From assembly GCA_016783945.1 (NCBI GenBank), contig JADHVP010000022.1:1-35584 (forward strand): 35,584 bases of DNA. Reading direction: 5' to 3'. The notes under the pieces are model-generated. The model searched no databases and had not been told where the DNA came from. It worked only from the letters and a program-made list of their open reading frames with translations. The position numbers and the translations under genes are program-made. This DNA is from Ignavibacteria bacterium. Its GTDB lineage: Bacteria; Bacteroidota; Ignavibacteria; Tepidaquicellales; Tepidaquicellaceae. This document shows, piece by piece, positions 25,331 to 33,902 of the stretch (its first letter is position 1; each line of letters begins with the position of its first letter).

Positions 25331-27163
25331 ATGTCAGAATTAAAAGAGAAACAATTTAAAACCAAAGGGGCTCTTTATCCTTTTTTAAAAAGAATTTTTG
25401 TTTACAGTTTTAGATATAAGAAATGGATAGCGGGCTTTGTTATATTTGTTTTAATGGTAGCAGCTGTTGAAGCCATTTTTCCGATAGTATGGTTAAATCT
25501 GATTGACAATGTTATAGTTCCTTTAATTGATGGAAGAAATAATGTTTCGGCAACAGGTCAGGAAATAGATACATCAGGGTTGTGGTCGTACACGATCATA
25601 TTTTTTGTTCTTGGAATAGTAATTGCTATTAGTGTGTATGCTTTTATTAGCTTTGCTGGTAGAATTCAGGAGTATGTTATGTACGATATTCGACAGGATA
25701 TGTTTAATAAACTTCAGAAGTTGTCATTTTCATTTTATGATAAATCTGCAGTTGGGTGGTTAATGTCTAGAATAACTTCTGATTCTGTAAAAGTGACAGA
25801 ACTTATTTCCTGGGGAATGATAGAAGTTGTCTGGGGTACAGGAATGATTGTCTTTTGTTTGCTGGCAATGTTTTTGTATAATTGGAAGCTTGCATTAATA
25901 GTGACAATTACAATACCTGTCTTGACGATTATCTCTTTTAGGATTCGGATGTTGATACTTCGGTATTCGAGAGAATCAAGAAAACATAATAGTGAGATAA
26001 CAGCAAGTTTTAATGAGCATATTAGTGGAGTCGAAGTTAATAAAAGTTTAGTGCAGGAGGAAAGAGCAAGCAATGAATTTGACGAATTAAGTGAAAAGAT
26101 GAGAATAGCATCGTATAAGTCATCTTTCTACATGGCTGTCTATTTGCCGCTTGTTATATTTCTTGGTTCATGTGCGGCTGCTTTAATAATATATTATGGT
26201 GGAAATATGGCACTGACTTTACCACCGGGTATTACGGTTGGAATGCTTGCCGCATTTTTTGGGTATGCAACATTAATTTACGAACCGATTCTTGATATAT
26301 CGAGATTCTATGCTCAAGCTCAAGGTAGTCTATCGGCAGGTGAAAGAATCTTTTCACTTTTAGATGCGAAGGTTCAAATAAGAGATGATAAAGAAGCTAT
26401 AGATTTTCATAAAATAAAAGGAGACATTGAGTTTGAAGATGTATCGTTCTATTATCATAGGGATAATCCCGTAATTGAAAATATGAACCTTAAGATTAAA
26501 GCTGGTGAGTCAGTAGCTCTCGTTGGTGAAACAGGGGGCGGTAAGTCAACGATAATAAACCTTATCGGTAGATTTTATGAACCAACCGGAGGAGTTATTA
26601 AAATCGACAATGAGAATTACATGACAAAGACGATTAAAAGCCTGAGGAATCAATTGGGAGTTGTTTTACAAACACCCCATTTGTTTTCTGGTTCAATTAG
26701 AGATAATATAAAATACGGGAAAGAAGATGCGACTGATGAAGAGATAATTGAATCCTTAAGGATGGTTGGACGAAGTGATTACATAAACCGTCTTGATGAG
26801 AACGTTGGAGAGGGTGGAGAAAATCTTTCAATGGGTGAGAGACAAATAATCTCATTTGCACGGGCGGTACTTGCAAATCCGAGAATATTCATAATGGATG
26901 AGGCTACCTCTTCTGTAGACACATTGACGGAAGCAAGAATACAAAATGGAATAAACAAATTAATTGAAGGCAGAACATCGATTATTATAGCACACAGGTT
27001 ATCCACGATTAAAAACTGTGATAGAATTATTGTTATTAAAGCTGGAAAGATTGTAGAAGATGGGAGTCACAAAGAACTAATGAAAAGGAAAGAAGCTTAT
27101 TATCATTTGTACACACGTCAATTAAGAGAGCAAAGAGAAAAAGAAATGCTTCAGGTTATTTAA
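25331..27163 (+). CDS. ABC exporter half-transporter with non-canonical signature (subunit 2)
   Basis: A 610-residue half-transporter with six predicted membrane helices (about 30-320) and a C-terminal ATPase domain. Walker A is GETGGGKS (399-406), the signature is altered to LSMGE (499-503), and Walker B has the catalytic glutamate, D523-E524. With subunit 1 this gives one competent ATP site (this Walker A/B plus the LSGGQ of subunit 1) and one degenerate site (the D528 Walker B of subunit 1 plus this LSMGE). That complementarity strongly indicates an obligate heterodimer even though an RtcB gene separates the two. It ends 80 bases before the ABC-F gene, a possible further operon member. Confidence 0.9.
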   Translation: MSELKEKQFKTKGALYPFLKRIFVYSFRYKKWIAGFVIFVLMVAAVEAIFPIVWLNLIDNVIVPLIDGRNNVSATGQEIDTSGLWSYTIIFFVLGIVIAISVYAFISFAGRIQEYVMYDIRQDMFNKLQKLSFSFYDKSAVGWLMSRITSDSVKVTELISWGMIEVVWGTGMIVFCLLAMFLYNWKLALIVTITIPVLTIISFRIRMLILRYSRESRKHNSEITASFNEHISGVEVNKSLVQEERASNEFDELSEKMRIASYKSSFYMAVYLPLVIFLGSCAAALIIYYGGNMALTLPPGITVGMLAAFFGYATLIYEPILDISRFYAQAQGSLSAGERIFSLLDAKVQIRDDKEAIDFHKIKGDIEFEDVSFYYHRDNPVIENMNLKIKAGESVALVGETGGGKSTIINLIGRFYEPTGGVIKIDNENYMTKTIKSLRNQLGVVLQTPHLFSGSIRDNIKYGKEDATDEEIIESLRMVGRSDYINRLDENVGEGGENLSMGERQIISFARAVLANPRIFIMDEATSSVDTLTEARIQNGINKLIEGRTSIIIAHRLSTIKNCDRIIVIKAGKIVEDGSHKELMKRKEAYYHLYTRQLREQREKEMLQVI

Positions 27164-27243
27164 TTACTTTTCATATTTGTTAAAGTTTAAAATGAAAAAA
27201 CACGTATAAGTTCGGAATACTCTTAAACTTTAAAAATATTTGT

Positions 27244-28821
27244 ATGTCATCAATATTATTGAATTCGATAACATTTTATTATACATCACCCGATGAAATA
27301 CTGTTCGATAACTTAAATCTTAATATAAGCACGGATTGGAAGTTAGGTCTTATAGGAAAAAACGGGAGGGGTAAAACTACTTTACTCAATTTAATAAACA
27401 AAAGCATTACTCCTGTTAAAGGGACTGTACATAAAGACATTAACACAAATTTTTTTCCATACTATCCCGCTAATGTTTCGGAAAATACGATGAATGTAAT
27501 TAAAGAGAACATAGCACCGTTCTCGTTTTTAGAAGCTAAAATGAATATGCTTACTTCGAAAAACGATAAAGAAAGTATGGAAGAGTATGGGGAAGTTCTT
27601 GAGAAGTTTCAGGAAATGAATGGTTATGAAATTGATTCGATGATAGAAAAAGAATTTGATGAATTAGGAATGGGTTCCAATATATTAAAAAGAGAATTTA
27701 GTTCGTTGAGCGGTGGAGAGCAAACCAGGTCACTTTTGGTTTCTTTATTCTTGAAGAAAGACAGCTTTACTTTAATCGATGAACCAACCAATCATCTCGA
27801 TATGGAAGGAAGAAGAGTTTTAGGAAAATACCTTTCAAAGAAAGGCGGATTTATGTTGGTAACGCACGATCGTTATTTTTTAGATCTCTGTGTTGATCAC
27901 ATTATGTCAATTAATAAAAATGATGTTAGGCTTAGCAAAGGGAATTACAGTCAATGGAAATATAATGCAGATTTAGAAGAAGAGTATGAGAAAAGAAAGA
28001 GTAATAAACTTAAAAGGGAAATAAAATCACTTGAGGTTGCTGCAAAAAAAAGAAGACAATGGTCTGATAAGAAGGAAAAAGAAATTGCTGGCTCAGGTAT
28101 TGATAAAGGTTTTATCAGTCACAGGTCTGCAAAACTAATGAAAAGAGCTTTAAATATTGAATCACGAGTCGATAAAAAACTGGAAGAGAAAAAAACCTTA
28201 TTGAAAAACTTCGAAAAAGAACGCAATCTTAAATTAAATGAAAAAACAAAATCTGTAAAAAAACTAATTTCTATTGATAATGCTTATTTGAAATTAGGTG
28301 AAAAAGTTGTATTAGATAATTTTTCATTAACAGTTAACGAAGGTGATAGAGTTGCAATTATTGGCGGAAATGGGTGCGGCAAAACAACATTAGTAAGAGT
28401 TCTAATTGGAGAACTCGAAATAAATGAGGGATTGTTATATAAACCAAATTTTGTGACCATATCTTGTGCAAGACAGAATCCCTTGTGGGATAAAGGATCT
28501 TTGAGAAAACATCTAAAAGATGAGAACATTGACGAGACAAAATTTAGAAATATTATGGGAGTATTGGGAGCAAGTGGCAACTTGTTTGAGAGACCTTTAG
28601 AAAGTTTCAGCAAAGGTGAATTAAAAAAAGTTGAATTGTGTAAGTCGTTTTTAGAACCGAATGACCTTTTAATATGGGATGAGCCATTGAACTACCTTGA
28701 TGTGATGAGCAGAGAGCAAATAGAGATTGTAATACTAAAACACAAACCTAGTATGATATTCACAGAACATGATAAAGTGTTTATTGAAAAAATTGCAACG
28801 CATGTTATTAAACTGAATTAA
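27244..28821 (+). CDS. ABC-F ATPase resembling Lsa-type antibiotic resistance proteins
   Basis: A 525-residue protein with two ATPase domains and no membrane segments, so it is a ribosome-acting ABC-F protein rather than a transporter. Domain 1 has GKNGRGKT (38-45), LSGGEQ (155-160) and DEPTNHLD (from 179). Domain 2 has GGNGCGKT (374-381), FSKGE and DEPLNYLD. The interdomain linker, with WSDKKEKEI then KGFISHRSAKLMKRA, and the DWKLGLIGKNGRGKTT opening closely recall the Lsa/Vga-type group that displaces lincosamides, streptogramin A and pleuromutilins from the ribosome. Resistance is inferred from this resemblance; a housekeeping translation-factor role remains possible. Confidence 0.85.
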   Translation: MSSILLNSITFYYTSPDEILFDNLNLNISTDWKLGLIGKNGRGKTTLLNLINKSITPVKGTVHKDINTNFFPYYPANVSENTMNVIKENIAPFSFLEAKMNMLTSKNDKESMEEYGEVLEKFQEMNGYEIDSMIEKEFDELGMGSNILKREFSSLSGGEQTRSLLVSLFLKKDSFTLIDEPTNHLDMEGRRVLGKYLSKKGGFMLVTHDRYFLDLCVDHIMSINKNDVRLSKGNYSQWKYNADLEEEYEKRKSNKLKREIKSLEVAAKKRRQWSDKKEKEIAGSGIDKGFISHRSAKLMKRALNIESRVDKKLEEKKTLLKNFEKERNLKLNEKTKSVKKLISIDNAYLKLGEKVVLDNFSLTVNEGDRVAIIGGNGCGKTTLVRVLIGELEINEGLLYKPNFVTISCARQNPLWDKGSLRKHLKDENIDETKFRNIMGVLGASGNLFERPLESFSKGELKKVELCKSFLEPNDLLIWDEPLNYLDVMSREQIEIVILKHKPSMIFTEHDKVFIEKIATHVIKLN

Positions 28822-28922
28822 TAAATTAATTTCCTCAACAAATTTTGTTAAGTTAAGGTTTTCGAATCTCATGCTGATTTTTTTAAATTGAAAGTAATAT
28901 ATACAGAAAGGATAATACCCTA

Positions 28923-30617
28923 ATGAAATTTTCCGATATGGAATACAAGAGACCGGATATGACAGTTCTAAAATCTGAGTTCCAATCTTTAATTAACAAA
29001 TTTAATACAGCAAACAGCTGTGAGGAGCAAAGAGATATAATAAATGAAATAAATGTGCTAAGAATAGATTACGAATCAATGATGTCGATGGCATTTATAC
29101 ATTATTCAATTGACACTAATAACAAATCTTTCGACGAAGAGCAGGATTTTTTTGATGATAATAATCCTATCTATAAGAATCTTATTACTGAATTTTATAA
29201 AGCTCTTACAACTTCAAAGTATAGAAGTCAGCTTGAAAAACACTTTGGGGATTATTTATTTATAATTGCAGAGTTAGAATTGAAAACATTTAGTCCCCAA
29301 ATAATTGACGATCTCAAGAAAGAAAATCATTTGGCAAGTAAATATGTTAAACTTATAGCATCTGCGAAGATAATGTTCGAAGGTAAAGAAAGAAACCTTC
29401 AGGAATTGCACCCGTTTATGGAATCGCCAAAAAGAGAAACAAGAAGAAATGCATTTGAAGCTTACTGGGGATTTTTCGAAAAGAATTCTGAGGAGTTAGA
29501 TAATTTGTTTGATGAGCTTGTTAAATTGAGAGATGGTATGGCGAAAAAACTTGGTTATAAAAACTTCATTGATTTAGGGTATGCAAGAATGCGTAGATCA
29601 GATTATGATTACAAAATGGTTGCAAGATTCAGGCAGCAGGTGAGGGATTTCATTGTTCCTATTGCTTCTCATCTCAGGGAAAGGCAGCGTAACAGATTAG
29701 GACTTGATTCCTTGAAAGTGTATGATCTTCCAATACAGTTTAAATCCGGAAATGCAAAACCGAAGGGATCTCCTAAATGGATAGTGAAGAGGGGAAAAGA
29801 AATGTATAAAGAATTATCGCAAGAGGCTAGCGAATTTTTCAATTTTATGATAGATAATGATTTGATGGACTTGTACAGTCGTAAAGGAAAAGCCGACATG
29901 GGATATTGTGATTATATACCTAAATACAAGAGTCCATTTATTTTTGCAAACATGGATGGTACAGAAGGTGATTTAACTGTTTTAACTCACGAAGCAGGTC
30001 ACGCTTTTCAATCATACTTGAGCAGAGACATTGAGATTAAAGAATACACTGATCCCACTTCAGACTCTGCTGAAATTCATTCAATGAGTATGGAATTTCT
30101 CACATGGCCATGGATGAAATTTTTTTTTGAAGACGACACAGAAAAATTTAAATTTAGTCATATCAACGGGTCGATACTTTTTCTTCCTTATGGTGTGTTA
30201 GTAGATGAGTTTCAACATTTCGTATATGAAAATCCGGACATCACACTTGCTGCAAGGAAACGAAAGTGGAGAGAGTTAGAAATGATTTATACGCCAACCT
30301 GTGATTTTGATGGTAATGAGTTTTTGGAAAATGGTGGCAGGTGGCAGAGACAGGGACATATTTATGAAGTTCCGTTTTACTATATTGATTATTGTTTGGC
30401 TCAGATTTGTGCGTATCAATTCTGGCAAAAAGCAAGAGAGAATCAGGAAAAAGCTACGAAGGATTATATTAGGCTGTGCAAAGCAGGTGGAAGCGGGTCA
30501 TTTCTCGAACTTATTAAAATTGCTGATTTATCTTCACCCTTTGGAAACGGATGTTGTGAATCTCTTGTAGCTGATGTTGAAAATTGGCTTGAAGGAATTG
30601 ATGATACAAATCTTTAA
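28923..30617 (+). CDS. M3-family oligoendopeptidase, copy 1
   Basis: A 564-residue zinc metallopeptidase of the oligoendopeptidase F/M3 family. The HEAGH motif places H356, E357 and H360 at the active site, and E384 in SAEIHSMSMEF is the third ligand. The mostly helical body and the DEFQHFVYENPD and YYIDYCLAQICAYQFW blocks match the family. There is no signal peptide, so it trims short peptides in the cytosol. A Shine-Dalgarno (AAAGGA) precedes the ATG. It is a clear paralog of the gene at 32105-33802: the metal ligands sit at identical residue numbers. Confidence 0.92.
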   Translation: MKFSDMEYKRPDMTVLKSEFQSLINKFNTANSCEEQRDIINEINVLRIDYESMMSMAFIHYSIDTNNKSFDEEQDFFDDNNPIYKNLITEFYKALTTSKYRSQLEKHFGDYLFIIAELELKTFSPQIIDDLKKENHLASKYVKLIASAKIMFEGKERNLQELHPFMESPKRETRRNAFEAYWGFFEKNSEELDNLFDELVKLRDGMAKKLGYKNFIDLGYARMRRSDYDYKMVARFRQQVRDFIVPIASHLRERQRNRLGLDSLKVYDLPIQFKSGNAKPKGSPKWIVKRGKEMYKELSQEASEFFNFMIDNDLMDLYSRKGKADMGYCDYIPKYKSPFIFANMDGTEGDLTVLTHEAGHAFQSYLSRDIEIKEYTDPTSDSAEIHSMSMEFLTWPWMKFFFEDDTEKFKFSHINGSILFLPYGVLVDEFQHFVYENPDITLAARKRKWRELEMIYTPTCDFDGNEFLENGGRWQRQGHIYEVPFYYIDYCLAQICAYQFWQKARENQEKATKDYIRLCKAGGSGSFLELIKIADLSSPFGNGCCESLVADVENWLEGIDDTNL

Positions 30618-30791
30618 ATAGAAACGACTATAATTCAAAAATTCTGAATCTTGTATTGCAATCTTTCCTTGCTGTTAAAATTAATAAGTATTATCTTTAA
30701 AGTTAAATTACACCAAATATCCTTATTTTAATAACTTTGTCATATTTTATTTTTTGATGTAATTTTAAATTTATAGACTTGCAAGACTTAT

Positions 30792-31919
30792 ATGAAGAGA
30801 GATCGAAAACATGACCTTGATTGGTTAAGGGTAATAGCTATTATCCTTTTGCTGTTTTTTCATACAGGGATGGTATTTATCAGCTGGACATGGTATTTTA
30901 TGCAAGATACTCATACCAGTGTTTTTTTTGATGAATTTACGATGTTCCTGTCAAACTGGAGAATGGCACTTTTATTTTTAATTTCAGGGGCGGGTACATT
31001 GTTCGCTCTCGGATTTCGCAGTGGCAGGCAATATCTAAAAGAGCGAATATTAAGATTATTAATTCCTTTGATATTTGGAATATTAATTATTATCCCACCG
31101 CAGATATATTACGAACTCTTAGATCATGGCAGCGTGTTTTCGAATTATTTAGATTTCAACTATCAGTATTTGAAAGGTGGACTTTATCCTCTTGGAGATT
31201 TCAGCTGGCACCATCTTTGGTTTATTGGATATCTCTTGTTATACTCTTTTCTTGCATTGCCTTTGTTCTTATATCTAAGAAGTGAAAAAGGGAAGGTCGT
31301 AGTATTAAGGATTGCTGATTTTTTAGAGAAAAAGGGTGCTATATATCTCCTCATTATTCCACTAATAATTGTTCAGGTTTTATTAAGAGATAAGTTTTCC
31401 GGTTTTCATAATCTCATTGATGACATGGCAAGCTTCACATTGTTTTTTCTGTTCTTTGTCTATGGTTTTATAATCTGTTCTGATGAAAGATTATGGGCAG
31501 CAATTGAAAAACAGCGTAGGATGTCTTTAACTTTAGCTTTGGTGTTCTATCTATTATCGTTTTTTGAAAGACTTTATTTCGGAGGTGTCTTGGGTTATTT
31601 TGGATACTGGGTTATACAGACGGGCGTCTCCTGGTTTTGGGTTATATCAATCATAGGCTATGGCAGGCGGTACTTAAATTTTAAAACAAAATTTCTCAGT
31701 TACGCTAATGAAGGAATTTATCCGTTTTATATACTTCACCAGACAGTTTTAATAATATTAGCTTTTTATATAATTAGATGGGATACCTCAATTTACTTTA
31801 AGTATCTAATTTTAAGTTTATCAACCCTACTAATTTGTGTAGCGGTTTATGATTTTGTTATTAAAAGAAACAATTATATAAGGGTACTTTTTGGAATGAG
31901 GTTAAATAGAAAGACGTGA
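30792..31919 (+). CDS. Acyltransferase-3 family membrane protein
   Basis: A 375-residue integral membrane protein with about ten hydrophobic helices. The opening HDLDWLRVIAIILLLFFHTG carries the family's D10, R13 and catalytic H24, and the SWHHLWFIGYLLLYS segment is also typical. Members (OpgC, OafA, NolL) move acyl groups to sugars or other acceptors at the membrane; OpgC-like succinylation is the nearest guess. It sits between two paralogous peptidases on the same strand with gaps of 174 and 185 bases, so it is probably its own unit. Confidence 0.85.
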   Translation: MKRDRKHDLDWLRVIAIILLLFFHTGMVFISWTWYFMQDTHTSVFFDEFTMFLSNWRMALLFLISGAGTLFALGFRSGRQYLKERILRLLIPLIFGILIIIPPQIYYELLDHGSVFSNYLDFNYQYLKGGLYPLGDFSWHHLWFIGYLLLYSFLALPLFLYLRSEKGKVVVLRIADFLEKKGAIYLLIIPLIIVQVLLRDKFSGFHNLIDDMASFTLFFLFFVYGFIICSDERLWAAIEKQRRMSLTLALVFYLLSFFERLYFGGVLGYFGYWVIQTGVSWFWVISIIGYGRRYLNFKTKFLSYANEGIYPFYILHQTVLIILAFYIIRWDTSIYFKYLILSLSTLLICVAVYDFVIKRNNYIRVLFGMRLNRKT

Positions 31920-32104
31920 GCTTACCGTAGTCCATTTGGAAAACCATATAGCTCCTCAGTTTACTGTCTTAATCTTTTTTAATCAAATTCAAAATTGCAA
32001 TAAATATAAATTCACAATCTATAAATAAATTTTCTTAGGTGAATAATTTATTATCATTTTAAAAATAATTATTAATTACAAACGGAAAGGATAAATTAGA
32101 AATA

Positions 32105-33802
32105 ATGAAGTTTAGCGAATTTAAGTATACACGACCTGATATTGAAGAAGTTAAGAATAAGCTCAGTTCTTATATATCTGAATTCAGAAATGCTATGAGT
32201 TCCGATATACAAATAAACATTATAGACCAGATAAATGAAGTGAGAACAGAATTCTTAACAATGAGTAAGATTGCAAATATTAGGTACACAATGGATACAA
32301 CTGATAAATTCTATGAAAAAGAACAAACATATTTTGACAGGTCATCACCTGTTTATAGTGAATTAATGCATGAGTATTATTCTTCTTTAATAAATTCGAA
32401 GTTTAGAAACGAACTCGAAAGCAAATTCGGAAAGCATTTATTCGACATTGCTACGGTCACTGTTAAAACGATGAGTCCTGAGATTATAGATGATTTAATA
32501 ACTGAAAATAACCTGTGCACGGAATACAGAAAATTATTAGCTTCGGCAAAGATAATGTTTGATGGAGAGGAAAGAAATCTTGCTGGTTTAGGTCCATTTA
32601 CAGCATCAACTGACAGAGAAGTAAGGTATGCAGCCAGTACTGCGAAGTGGAAATTCTTTTCTGATAACGGTGATGAGTTTGACAGGATTTATGATGACTT
32701 AGTAAAGGTGCGTGACCGAATTGCCAGAAAACTAGGGTTTAAGAATTTCGTAGAGCTTGGTTATGCCCGTATGAACAGAACTGATTATAATTCTAAAGAT
32801 GTGTCAGAGTTTAGAAAATTGATTAAAGATTACGTTGTACCTATTGCGAGAAAACTAAAAGATAAGCAAAGACAACGTTTGGGATTAGAAGAACTTAAAT
32901 ATTATGATGAAGGTCTCTTGTTTAAATCAGGAAATGCTTCCCCTAAAGGTTCGGAAAAATGGATAATAGAACAGACAAAAAGAATGTATGAAGAGCTTTC
33001 TCCAATAACGAAGGAGTTTTTTAATTTTATGACCGAAAATGAATTAATGGATCTTCATAATAGAAGCGGGAAAGCTGCGGGTGGTTACTGTTCATTTTTA
33101 AAAAAATACAAGAGCCCCTTTATATTTGCGAATTTTAATGGAACGGAAGATGATATAAGAGTTCTTACTCATGAAGCAGGGCACGCATTTCAACTGTATA
33201 AAAGCAAAGATTTTGAAGTTCCCGAGTATATATCTCCAACATTGGAGGCATGTGAAATTCATTCGATGAGCATGGAGTTTCTTACGTGGCCCTGGATGAA
33301 ACAAATTTTTGATGGCGACGTCGATAAGTTTAAATATTTTCACCTGAATCGTTCTATATATTTTTTACCTTACAGTGTAACCGTTGATGAGTTTCAACAT
33401 TATATTTATGAAAATCCTGACATGACTCCCGCAGCAAGAAAACAATATTGGAGGGTGTTGGAAAATAAATATATACCCTGCAAAGATTATGATGACAATC
33501 ATTTTTTGCAAAAAGGTGGTTACTGGCAAATGCAAAGACACATTTACGAAAGACCATTTTATTATATCGATTATTGCCTTGCAGAAATTTGTGCTTACCA
33601 GTTCTGGCAAAAATCTTTGGATGATAGAGATGAAGCTCTTAAAGATTACATAAATCTTTGTGAAGCTGGTGGTAGTAAATCTTTTCTTGAGCTTGTGAAG
33701 CTTGCTAAAATCAAGTCACCATTCGAGGAGAGTACTTTAAAAAATTTGTTACCGATCATCGAGAACTTCTTAAATGATTTTGATGAAGCAAAGCTAAATT
33801 AA
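32105..33802 (+). CDS. M3-family oligoendopeptidase, copy 2
   Basis: A 565-residue paralog of the upstream M3 peptidase, collinear with it from the start (KFSEFKYTRPDIEE here, KFSDMEYKRPDMTV there) through the zinc site: HEAGH at 356-360 and the third ligand E384 in ACEIHSMSMEF are at the same residue numbers. The YYIDYCLAEICAYQFWQKS block near the C-terminus is also shared. All catalytic residues are intact, so both copies should be active, possibly with different peptide preferences. An AAAGGA Shine-Dalgarno lies upstream. No signal peptide is seen. Confidence 0.92.
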   Translation: MKFSEFKYTRPDIEEVKNKLSSYISEFRNAMSSDIQINIIDQINEVRTEFLTMSKIANIRYTMDTTDKFYEKEQTYFDRSSPVYSELMHEYYSSLINSKFRNELESKFGKHLFDIATVTVKTMSPEIIDDLITENNLCTEYRKLLASAKIMFDGEERNLAGLGPFTASTDREVRYAASTAKWKFFSDNGDEFDRIYDDLVKVRDRIARKLGFKNFVELGYARMNRTDYNSKDVSEFRKLIKDYVVPIARKLKDKQRQRLGLEELKYYDEGLLFKSGNASPKGSEKWIIEQTKRMYEELSPITKEFFNFMTENELMDLHNRSGKAAGGYCSFLKKYKSPFIFANFNGTEDDIRVLTHEAGHAFQLYKSKDFEVPEYISPTLEACEIHSMSMEFLTWPWMKQIFDGDVDKFKYFHLNRSIYFLPYSVTVDEFQHYIYENPDMTPAARKQYWRVLENKYIPCKDYDDNHFLQKGGYWQMQRHIYERPFYYIDYCLAEICAYQFWQKSLDDRDEALKDYINLCEAGGSKSFLELVKLAKIKSPFEESTLKNLLPIIENFLNDFDEAKLN

Positions 33803-33902
33803 GCTCGCTTCAATATAATATTAATATTTTATCTTTATTGATTTTATACACAATGTGAGATATATTATTATTTACAAACACGGTTAACCTTTCTTCGTAT
33901 TA

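Noticed and set aside
27244-28821. ABC-F gene as a third subunit of the neighbouring exporter
   Set aside because: It has two ATPase domains, no membrane helices, and the ABC-F linker, so it acts on ribosomes rather than in transport.
28830-28870. Weak inverted repeat after the ABC-F gene as a terminator
   Set aside because: The stem is almost all A-T with a mismatch and the T-run is not adjacent, so it is not convincing.
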